From: Leptoclinus maculatus
Lineage: Eukaryota; Chordata; Actinopteri; Perciformes; Stichaeidae
Direction: 5' to 3'
DNA: 64,000 nucleotides
Assembly (NCBI GenBank): GCA_032191485.1
Contig: JAVDOI010000019.1
Coordinates: 11,833,418-11,897,417, forward strand
The notes under the pieces were generated by a model. It saw nothing but the letters and a program-made list of their open reading frames with translations. It had not been told where the DNA came from and made no database searches. The position numbers were made by a program, and so were the translations under genes. Of the stretch, positions 55,807-64,000 are shown piece by piece (positions within the stretch are counted from its first letter, which is position 1; every line of letters begins with the position of its first letter).

Positions 55807-56893
55807 TTGGAGGAAGAGGGGAACCTTAAACTGTACGCTGTATGTAACACAACACTTCGCTCAATACACAGCTTTCTTCAGACGTGCTTTTTTTTTTTTT
55901 TTTTTTTTGGCTTGGCGAGTCCGTGCAGTGTTTTTGCCAAGAAGCTGTGACTAAGGTGGGAGGAGACGGCAGGGAAGCCACCTTATCGAACCGATGTCGC
56001 CGCTATAATGTCCGTCCAACAAAAACGATGAGTCAGATTCGGTCCAAGCTTTAGAAATCTGCTTCAAATTAACGAGTTCAGTATCTTACACACAGACTAA
56101 TAATAGTGACAACCTGATGCAAGAAGAGACCCTGAACCCTGCTGTAGATGTGAAGCCCAGGTGGACACTCATTCACTACTTCCTACAGAGCAGTTATAGT
56201 TTACTCTAGTGGGGAGTAAATATAAATGTGTCATAACTGACAGGTGTGAATTACGACTGTTTCACACTGGATAATGGAATTGTCAGCAGAAATATTACAC
56301 CAGGACTTTTATGACCTTTTCTCGACCTGCTACACTATGACTGCACAGAATTGAGCTTTCTGCGCTTTTATTTTTCTTCCACTGCTGCAAGATGTCACAA
56401 CCTACAAATAACCGCAACTTTCTTAATTTCTGCCTCGACTTTTTTTTTTTTATATGGTTAATAAAACGTTCAGACGGTATGTATTTAAAGACCACAGTTC
56501 CTACGGTTGTAACACACACACACCACACCAAACCTCGAGGCTTGTTGCATCCGTTCTTTAGAAACCTCATCAACGTCACAAGTACCTCAGTGAAAACCGC
56601 TCCTTCTGCTTCCCTTCAGGTACAGTTCTGAACAAACTGGTGGAGCTGCTGGACAGGCCAACCTGCCGAGGAACAAACCATTCTGATGACACGCACTGCC
56701 AAGAAGCCCTGCTCTCCTCTCTGACCCCCCCTCCCCCCCTCCCCTCCCTATAATGTGGGCACCAGATGCCGGTGCTAAACTGTCCTGCAGGCTGCCCTGT
56801 TGTCACCATTTCTACCTTTTACATGTACAGTAACTTGTCGAAGCATAACGTACTGTGTATTTCTTCTACAGGAGATGTGTAGGTTTATCTGTA

Positions 56894-56899
56894 AATAAA
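56894..56899 (+). terminator. Proximal poly(A) signal AATAAA of ppfia2
   Basis: Canonical hexamer about 1.09 kb after the stop codon, within TGTAAATAAATATG. Confidence 0.5.
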
Positions 56900-57751
56900 T
56901 ATGCCATTTTTTAATATATACACACATCTGATCTATGTATAAAAAGATATTCAGAGTTTGTGCAAAAAAAACTTCCCTGCCACCTCATTTAGTGGACCAT
57001 AGATTAATATATGCTGCTCTTTAAACTGTCTCCATACCCCCCCCTCCCCCCCCACCATCTCCAGATCATTTTGTACATATGGTTTTATTTTTTCATTGTG
57101 CTGATGATGATAAATCTGTGCTGCACCATAGAGCGAGAGAGAGGAAGAGACTAGATGTGAAACCCGCCCTCTAGTGGTGTACAAAAACCACTCCGAGCCC
57201 CACAAAACATGTCGACGCACTGGAACAACACGACAAAGCACTTTGATACAACCGCATCAACTCAACGGACTATTTAGTAGCCAAAAACAAGACATTTCAC
57301 ATTACTCTCAGAGAACAAAAAAAAAAAAGCAGGATGACATTCACAGAACCTGTCAAATTGTTGTACTGTATGTTTTGTCGGGTGAGACATTAACACAAAA
57401 GGACAAACACTCAGCCAAGCTGGCCTTCTCCCCCCCTCTCCCCCCCCACAGACTATAACAGAATAGAGGAAATAACTGAAAGACAGACTGCTTTAGCTCA
57501 TAGTGTGCGTAGAGTGTAATGACCATGTTGAAGTGAGGTGACCTTTGATGACCACCCTGTTGCTTGCTGTGACTTACATCGGTGTAACTGTTGACTCTTT
57601 GTTTCTGTCGGAGTGTCCAGCCCTGTTATCTGTCTTTTAGTTATTTCTGACTCATACATAAGTCTTACGCTTTTCATTTGTTTTTACATCTTCAATTTGC
57701 ACGAATAATGAATTGTTTTATTTTGTGCCCATTTTTTTCTTTTTTTTTTTA

Positions 57752-57757
57752 TTTATT
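57752..57757 (-). terminator. Candidate poly(A) signals of acss3
   Basis: Two overlapping AATAAA hexamers on the minus strand (TTTATT at 57,748 and 57,752 on the plus strand) lie about 375 bp beyond the acss3 stop. They fall inside the plus-strand ppfia2 3' UTR. Confidence 0.45.
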
Positions 57758-57811
57758 ACTTCTTGTACTTTTGGTCAAAAGTAAGTGGTGAGCAAGCAAA
57801 TTTTCATTGTC

Positions 57812-57817
57812 AATAAA
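57812..57817 (+). terminator. Distal poly(A) signal AATAAA of ppfia2
   Basis: Canonical hexamer about 2.0 kb after the stop codon, followed by a genomic A run. It is some 310 bp from the acss3 stop codon on the other strand. Confidence 0.55.
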
Positions 57818-58130
57818 AAAAAAAAAAATACTGTCAGTGAATAGATTGTCTTCATTCTTCTTCATTCAGAATCTGGAATGTGTACGGCTCATTAATAATA
57901 AAAAGCCTGAAGTCCAGTATAGTCTCACATTAGACTTATAATTTCATTATTACAAATGAAAATATGGATTTGGCAAAGATTGTAAAACTTACTGACATCA
58001 ATGTCTACCTTTCAACTTGGCTCTAGTTTGAGTTCCCATTTGCAACACCTAGTACACTGCGTACACATCTTAACGAGGGAGTGCGTTTGTTTTGCCAAGT
58101 TCATCTTTCTTTATCACCCGACAGGCGAGT

Positions 58131-58214
58131 TCAGGCCCCACGAAGTCTCAGGGCTTTTTCTACCTCCCTCTCAATGTCTTTGAACACTTCTGGGTCCTCG
58201 ATGGTTGGAGTGAT
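58131..58214 (-). CDS. acss3: acss3 last exon with stop codon
   Basis: Twenty-seven codons, ITPTIEDPEVFKDIEREVEK then ALRLRGA, and TGA (TCA on the plus strand at 58,131-58,133). The acceptor on the minus strand is TTGCAG. TIEDP matches the ACSS3 C-terminus. The terminal residues diverge, as usual for the family. Confidence 0.92.
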   Translation of the reverse strand: MTPTIEDPEVFKDIEREVEKALRLRGA

Positions 58215-58866
58215 CTGCAAGAAAAAATACTTTTTTCAATTAGGAAAAACATGTATAGCATGTCGACATTTCTTTTTTTTTAAAGTCATAGTATTGTATG
58301 TCATGAGGAAAGATTAACTGTAGTAGTGGGCTTACTAACTCTATTTCTATGCACAGTGCTGAGAGCCATGTTCTTTTAAACCAAGCCAAATGACCAAGGC
58401 GAGTTCAATGTCCGTTCTATTTCTAAGATTGCATCATACCTTGTAAGGCTTGCCGTTGACAAGGTTAGCTAAAGCGGAGCGAGGGATCTTGCCAGAGCGC
58501 GTTTTCGGCAATCCCTGGACAAAAAGCACTTTCCTAAAGGCAGCCACTGGTCCGACGGTGTCTCTCACGAGCTTCACCATCTCATTTATGATCTCCTCTT
58601 CGTTCTTCTGCACACCTGAGAAAACAAAGCGCAATGTTGTGAACAAGCACAAGTAGTTTTAATAGCAGCTGGAATTCAGTGTGGGTTATGATCTGTATAT
58701 TCATGAATATCTACTCATCGTGACTTGAGTTAATGCTACACTATGCATCTGCCATGCCTCACCATTCTTGAGTACACACAGGGCCAAGGGAACGACACCC
58801 TTCAGCGCGTCCTCTAGAGCCACCACAGCACAGTCTCCGACTGCAGGGTGCAGCAGCACCGACTGC

Positions 58867-58935
<69 letters not shown>

Positions 58936-60636
58936 ACATGCATCAAAGAGTTGGGAAAACCTTTGTGTCACCTGCTCTGTAATCATTCTCCTACCTCTTC
59001 CAATGCTCCGGCTGACAGCCTGTGACCTGCCACGTTGATGACATCATCAGACCGGGACATGATGTAAAGGAAACCCTCCTCGTCCACAAAACCTGCGTCC
59101 ATGGTGTCATAGTAGCCCTGGTGGTGGAATAGAAAGGAACGGTTACAATCAGAGTACATTTGAATTCATGAGGTCTCTCTTTGGCCGCAAAAACCAAAGT
59201 GACTCTGTGATGAAGGATTTCACCACTAGAGGGCGCCCTGTTACCACACATACCAATCACTACTCACTCTGCTACAATATGAATCCAAATAGAACAGAAC
59301 TTCAATTAAACACAATCGTTCTTTATCAAATCAGGCAGCTGTGCAAATGATTTCGTGTGGAAATGATGACGCGTCTTACCGGGAACTTAGTGAAGTAGAG
59401 CTCCTTAAACAGAGCGTGGTTCTGCCACAGTGACAGCGCTGCCCCGGGTGGTAAAGGTGGTCTGAAGGAAGAGATTGTGTTGAAAATTGATGTTTAGTTC
59501 CATTACAATATTTCTCTTTAACCAATAAACGTACACAAAATAATAAAGGTGAGTCTGCATGACTTTAAAAAATACTTCAACCATGACATTAAATAACACT
59601 TTTTATGAAAAATGTCATTAAGAGCAGTCAATCAGATTGGACCCAATAAAGTAATGGATAACCGTCTAGACTGACGCTCTCACACACGGCGGATAGGAGA
59701 GCTCAGTTACTCAGCCTGTGTTTATCCAAAGACTTCCAGTAATCCCCCCCTTCTTGACCAAGATGATCCCATTTCCCAGGTTTGAACCCTAAACATGCCT
59801 CTGCATGGATTCATTTCTCTGAAAGGAGAATGAAGGAGACGCATTTCTGATGCTGAAAAAGTGGATGTAAAAAAAAAAAAAAAAAAAGCGTGATTCCAGC
59901 TGTTTTTTTTACTTGAACTTGAACACACAGTGCTTAGAAGCCATGAACACATTACAATGAGCTCACTCTCGTGTTTATGATGTTATGAAGCTGTGGTTGC
60001 AGACTTGCTGGCTACTAGAAGGAAAACACAGTAACACAGCTGTTCCCGTCTGTTTACAGCTCCACCTGTGGTCATCCCTGTATTCACAGTATACATGTGA
60101 ACTCCTTGGAAATCCCCCCCCCCCCCCCCCCCCCCCCGTGTTGGCCATGAGTCAACACTAGCAGAACGCAAGATAAGGCAGCACAAAGGGCTAAGGGTTG
60201 GCCTGCTGGAGCTTTTGATGAAGTCCACCATGCACAGGCAGCTCACAGCATGCGACAGAAGAAAGGTGAAGCAATGACCGAGCTGCTTCACATAGTCACA
60301 CAGCTTACCTCACCACAATATTTCCCAGGGTTCTTGCCTTCACCTCTCGCATGTCGTCATCGATCACTGTGACTAGAGGAGAGGAGAGAGCAAGCAACTC
60401 GTGTTCAGAGATGGTGCATCACCCCACCGGCGAAGTGGAGGAGCAGAAGTATCTGTAATTAAGGGGCAGCAATTGTGACATTAAAATAAAACTATACGTG
60501 TAGTGTAGCTGGGATGTGGATCGACAGTTCCGACTCTCACCATTGTAACCTGGGACGGGTTTGCCAGCCTGACCTGCAGGTGGCGTGAGTGAGTTCCCCA
60601 GACCGATGCACGAGGAGGTGATGGCTGAGCCGGTTT
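58131..60636 (-). CDS. acss3: Acyl-CoA synthetase short-chain family member 3, last 7 exons (gene-level entry)
   Basis: ACSS3 is an AMP-forming, mitochondrial acyl-CoA synthetase that prefers propionate (family knowledge). Seven minus-strand exons with matching phases encode about 240 residues, the C-terminal third of a family of about 686. In order they hold ETGSAIT (adenylation A5-type motif), GKPVPGYN, PLPPG, YYDTMDAG and SRSDDVINVAGHR (A7/A8 hinge) and PKTRSGKIPR with the catalytic lysine. The 5' exons lie beyond 64,000. It converges on ppfia2, as in mammals. Confidence 0.94.
58440..58615 (-). CDS. acss3: acss3 exon with catalytic lysine motif
   Basis: The exon encodes VQKNEEEIINEMVKLVRDTV, GPVAAFRKVLFVQGLPKTRS and GKIPRSALANLVNGKPYK. 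Phase 1 in, 0 out, donor GTATGA. The lysine of SGK is the A10 catalytic lysine, acetylated for control in related enzymes. Confidence 0.96.
58763..58862 (-). CDS. acss3: acss3 exon, C-terminal subdomain
   Basis: The exon encodes SVLLHPAVGDCAVVALEDAL then KGVVPLALCVLKN and one base. Phase 0 in, 1 out, donor GTGAGG. GDCAVV..EDALKG.VPLALCVL matches ACSS3. Its acceptor follows a (TG)32 run with only a short TTTTGCAG. Confidence 0.95.
58870..58933. repeat. (CA)32, acting as (TG)32 before an acss3 acceptor
   Basis: Sixty-four bases of perfect CA on the plus strand, eight bases from the start of the acss3 exon on the minus strand. Confidence 0.97.
58995..59117 (-). CDS. acss3: acss3 exon with YDTMDAG and A8 hinge
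   Basis: Forty-one codons, GYYDTMDAGFVDEEGFLYIM then SRSDDVINVAGHRLSAGALE and E, phase 0 at both ends, donor GTAGGA. The Asp of TMDAG binds the ribose of AMP in this family, and the RSDD..NVAGHR hinge allows the domain swing between half-reactions. Confidence 0.97.
59380..59461 (-). CDS. acss3: acss3 exon PPLPPG...YFTKFP
   Basis: It encodes PPLPPGAALSLWQNHALFKE then LYFTKFP, completing an Arg codon at its start (phase 2 in, 0 out). Acceptor CTTCAG, donor GTAAGA. Matches the LPLPPGA.SGLWKNQ segment of ACSS3. Confidence 0.94.
59462..60308 (-). other. acss3 intron (0.85 kb)
   Basis: Intron with an A run at about 59,869 and a 24-base C run at 60,114-60,137. No exon was recognised. Confidence 0.7.
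60309..60372 (-). CDS. acss3: acss3 exon VTVIDDDMREVKARTLGNIV
   Basis: It encodes VTVIDDDMREVKARTLGNIV then V, phase 1 in, 2 out, acceptor CTCTAG, donor GTAAGC. VDD.M and LGNIVV are typical of the ACSS family. Confidence 0.93.
60541..60636 (-). CDS. acss3: acss3 exon ETGSAIT...GKPVPGYN
   Basis: It encodes ETGSAITSSCIGLGNSLTPP then AGQAGKPVPGYN, phase 1 in and out, acceptor ATCAG, donor GTGAGA. ETG is the end of the QTETG adenylate-binding motif, whose first part must be in the next upstream exon outside the window. Confidence 0.94.
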
Positions 60637-63137
60637 CTGATGAGAAAGAGACACACAGAGAGAGAGAGAGAGAGACATGCTGACTCACTTTGATGTGGGA
60701 GACCCATAAAGCTTTAGTCAGAGCACAGCAGCTCTAGATCTGTGGTGTAACCCCCACCGTCTAATGTTGGGCTAATCAAAAGTGCTGGTGTGGTGTTGGA
60801 TTGCTTTGCCTCTGTGACAGCTCCTTTGGGCTCCACACAGAGCGAAGGCTTGCCTGTTTGTCAGCCCCATTACCCCCCCCCCCCACCCCCCCCCACCCCG
60901 AGAAGGAATGCATGCTCAGTAAGCAAAATGATATCAGAAATAACAGCACCGCAGCATCCGCCGTCTATGACAAACTGAAAGATTTCAAAACACTATCTGA
61001 AGAAACACATCTGCTTTTTTTATTCTACTGGGCGTGACGACCCCTCCCCTCCCCTCCCCTCCCATCACATGTTTGTCAGTTTCTCGAAGAAATACAAAAA
61101 ACAAAGATGCAGCTGAATGCTTTCTTCTGTCTGTCATGTTTCCCTTTGCCCAAGATTAGATTTACAAAAGAACTTTTTGTCAAATTTGTTATATGAGAAA
61201 GTTTGTCGTTTGAAAAGAGTCGAGCCAGAACCAAGCACTATCTGTAGGTGACATATTGATCGTTAAGACGGGACTGAGAGCTTCATTGGCTCATCAATTT
61301 AACATTCGCTCAGACAGAAACCAGCCTTTTGGCATTTTGAAATGATTAAACTGAAGAAAAGGCATTTAAATAACCTCACCTGCTGCCATTTCACTTCACC
61401 AACATGCAAATGTATGCACACGCTTATCCAAAAGGTAATGAGATCATCTCCTCTGTATGATGTTTCTGCCATGTATTGTGCTTGAGGTATTGCGGCCCCG
61501 AGTGTGTTGGCATTTTCGACAGTTAATATGCAAATTCATGCAGAAAGGTGCACTAAACCTGAATCAGTTATTATTGCACGGGGGGGTTCAACCACTAAAA
61601 TATGCAGTCAGTGGCAGTGCTAACGGCAGAAGTGTCTTCTGAGAAGGCTGAGGCCAATGGACAAAACATTTAAGACAAGCAGGTCTGCTATGCAAATGAC
61701 AGCTCAGTGAGTACGACGGTGATGTCCACATACGCATCTTAAGACTCCTCATTCAATCTTGTAGGGAGGAGCTACAGCAACAGGACCGCAGTATTAACCA
61801 TTGGCAGGACTGTGAAATGTGTACAACTGATCAAAAACTCTGTAGGGAACCTTTAAGATGCACCATGCTGACTGCAGTCATGGAAAAGGAGCCTGAATCC
61901 ACGAGGTACCAACAGAGTTCTCTGGGGAAAAGGTTGATATAAACTGCCTCAACAAGAAAGAAAGAAAGAAAGAAAGAACACTCCTAACTATTTTACACAT
62001 TACACACATGCACAAACAGGATATGCACACACACACACACACACACACACACGCATTAACTGGGAGATATGCGTACTACTAATCAAACAAATGTAAATGC
62101 CTATAGACCTGCTTCCAACTTCGGCACGGCAGGTTTCAAAAGACACGAGCTCAGGGGCAGGAGGTTGAAGAGGGGATTAAGTTATCAAAGGAGGAGAGGG
62201 CACAGGGGGGGGGGGGGGGGGGGGGGGTGTTGCAAGAGTTGAATACATTTCCCAACCTCTGAACTGGCAACCATGTCCGCCCTCATTCATCAGTGGCAGG
62301 TTAGCCACTCCCCGCAGGGTTCAAAGCCCATCAGTGTCAGCAGAGATGGCATTCAGCACCGATGATTAAAAAAAGAAAAAGGAGCTTTTTATTCCTTTAG
62401 GGGGGATATTCAGTGAGCAGAGTGATGAAAGAGTGATGACAGACACTTGACCAATCATGCCCTTTGCTTTCCCCTTCAGGAACACACGACTCCGTGGCAC
62501 TGCACCATTTATGTAATCGGAATGGGAACTAGAGCAAAGGGGACACACTGTCACTTGTAAGACAGATTCATGAAGGTTTATGGAGTGGGATTTCAAGGAT
62601 CAGTATTAGTCTCGCACTACGGGACAATCGTAGAACCCCGTCTACCTCATGTTGTGATTTAAGAATGCAACAAGAGCATCTGTAGCAACAACAGGTCTGT
62701 GCTACAACAGTGTTTACAAGCACACAACCTTCTGCATAAAGCCAAGATGGAGTGCCGCTCTGAAGACTTTGAATTGGTTCTGCTAAGTTCTGAGTGATCA
62801 GTGATTGAATATAATTAGATAATTAATTGCTGACGAAACTGTACCTTAAATCGACGTAGACGACATTATCTGATCAACTTATTACGACGAGCCAATATTG
62901 GCAAAACCAATATATCGTCTGACCCTGGAGGTCCTTTAAAAGCTCTCCTGAATTGCCCGTCGATTAGGGCTCGCCACAACCACTGAACCGTGTCAGCATT
63001 GAGTGTTTAAACCCGGCTGTTTACAGACGGAGCCGGGGCCTCTCTGGCGGTGACTCAGGCCCCGGGCGAGTAAATTCAAAAACCCCCAAATGAAAAAAGA
63101 CAATATAATTGGACCTTGACATTTTACAAGGCACAGA

Positions 63138-63150
63138 GGGGGGGGGGGGG

Positions 63151-63243
<93 letters not shown>
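63138..63243 (+). repeat. G16 followed by (GA)45
   Basis: Homopurine run of about 105 bases in the acss3 intron. Confidence 0.97.
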
Positions 63244-63244
<1 letters not shown>

Positions 63245-63866
63245 CTGGACAGCTGGCTGGACAGCTTTCAGGCGTGACATCAAACCATTACAAAGCAAAC
63301 TCAGTGAAAATGATCTACACTAAAATTGCACCGATACGACTCCTCCTCACATGTAAGATGGTAAACTGACGAGAGCAGAACTCTAACAGGCCGTTTGTCA
63401 AGGACTCCTACGGTTCCTTCCTCAGCCCACAAGACGAAGGCGTGATAGATGATTACACAGCAGTCGTTGTTCATTTACATTCCTACACCCCTAACCCTTC
63501 AGAGAGAAGGATGATTACAACACTCTGATTACCTGGACCTGGACCATTACTTCAAGCAGACAGCATCTCGATTGATGTAGAGACGTCACTATTGGCACCC
63601 TCAGCGCTATGATCTACCCATAACTCAACCGCATCTACCATCATAATAATAATAATAATAATCCAATGTGGTTATCTGTCAAAACTGAGTTAAGGGTCAA
63701 GATAAAATAAATGTCCTTGAGACAAAGCAGATGAAACACAAACTATTCTGGTCACATTGTGCAGAGGAGATTAAATATGCTGGATATGAAAGGCAGACGG
63801 CACCGGCTGAGACAGGTGAGAGAACACTAGAGTGGAGTGAAAACATCATCTGTGAGGTGGATTCGA

Positions 63867-63867
<1 letters not shown>

Positions 63868-63938
<71 letters not shown>
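63868..63938 (+). repeat. (CA)35 microsatellite
   Basis: About 71 bases of perfect CA. Confidence 0.97.
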
Positions 63939-63940
<2 letters not shown>

Positions 63941-64000
63941 CTGGATCAGTGTTCGTCTGCTGTCTTTTCCCTTTTTGTTTGCTCCTTCTCGCTCCCTTTT

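Larger units (their letters stand above)
55807..57835 (+). other. ppfia2: Probable 3' UTR of ppfia2
   Basis: From the stop codon to the distal poly(A) signal no further liprin-like exon is seen. It includes a 21-base T run at 55,888, a strong acceptor-like CT tract ending in CAG at 56,619, and two AATAAA signals. The extent is inferred only from the signals. Confidence 0.6.
60637..64000 (-). other. acss3 intron sequence to the window edge
   Basis: The exon that should carry WWQT and the preceding residues was not found here, so this looks like intron. It is rich in simple repeats: C-rich at 60,872, (AAAG)n at 61,959, (CA)n at 62,026, 23 G at 62,205, G16(GA)n at 63,138-63,243, (AAT)n at 63,642 and (CA)n at 63,868. 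Confidence 0.6.

Noticed and set aside
60114..60137. Long C and G homopolymers (also 10,882, 24,409, 30,573, 45,226, 62,205) as G-quadruplex or regulatory sites
   Set aside because: They are plain homopolymers whose exact length is uncertain in assemblies, with no pattern linking them to genes.

Overview
The window is vertebrate nuclear DNA, most likely from a teleost (ray-finned) fish. The reasons are short intron-split exons with GT-AG borders, fairly compact introns, very dense (CA)n/(GT)n, (GA)n and homopolymer microsatellites, and proteins that read as vertebrate orthologues. I saw no prokaryotic gene, CRISPR array, viral gene or intact transposase. Order or species cannot be told from the sequence.

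Two genes are present and they converge. (1) On the + strand, 28 coding exons from 20,178 to the stop at 55,806, with a 3' UTR to about 57,830, encode ppfia2 (liprin-alpha-2), a scaffold of the presynaptic active zone. All exon phases join, giving about 1,155 residues. Only the N-terminal roughly 100 residues of the family are missing, and they must lie upstream of the window. The order is a long coiled-coil region (exons 1-11), a low-complexity linker (exons 12-18), three SAM domains (exons 19-26) and a C-terminal tail ending VRTYSC, a PDZ ligand. (2) On the - strand, seven exons from 60,636 down to 58,131 encode the C-terminal third of acss3, an AMP-forming short-chain (propionate) acyl-CoA synthetase. 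PPFIA2 next to ACSS3 is also the mammalian arrangement, which supports both names.

Layout: 1-20,177 is 5' intron of ppfia2 with simple repeats, including a pyrimidine tract of about 490 bp near 18.4-18.9 kb. 20.2-35.7 kb holds the coiled-coil exons. 35.7-40.3 kb is one large intron filled by a palindromic, transposon-like element that encloses a 29-bp tandem array. 40.3-44.7 kb holds the linker exons. 48-53.8 kb holds the SAM exons, several separated by introns of only 79-128 bp. 54.2-57.8 kb is the tail and 3' UTR. 58.1-60.6 kb is acss3, and the rest is acss3 intron.

The most unusual feature is in the third SAM domain. The last bases of the exon ending at 52,671, together with its 5' splice site, have been amplified into a minisatellite of about 34 copies. 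The following intron therefore begins with an array of nearly identical potential splice donors, all spaced by multiples of three bases. Other points for follow-up are two unannotated phase-compatible cassette exons (33,617-33,703 and 54,575-54,631), a GC-AG intron, simple repeats serving as the pyrimidine tract of several splice acceptors, and a possible splice donor overlapping the codons for the PDZ ligand.
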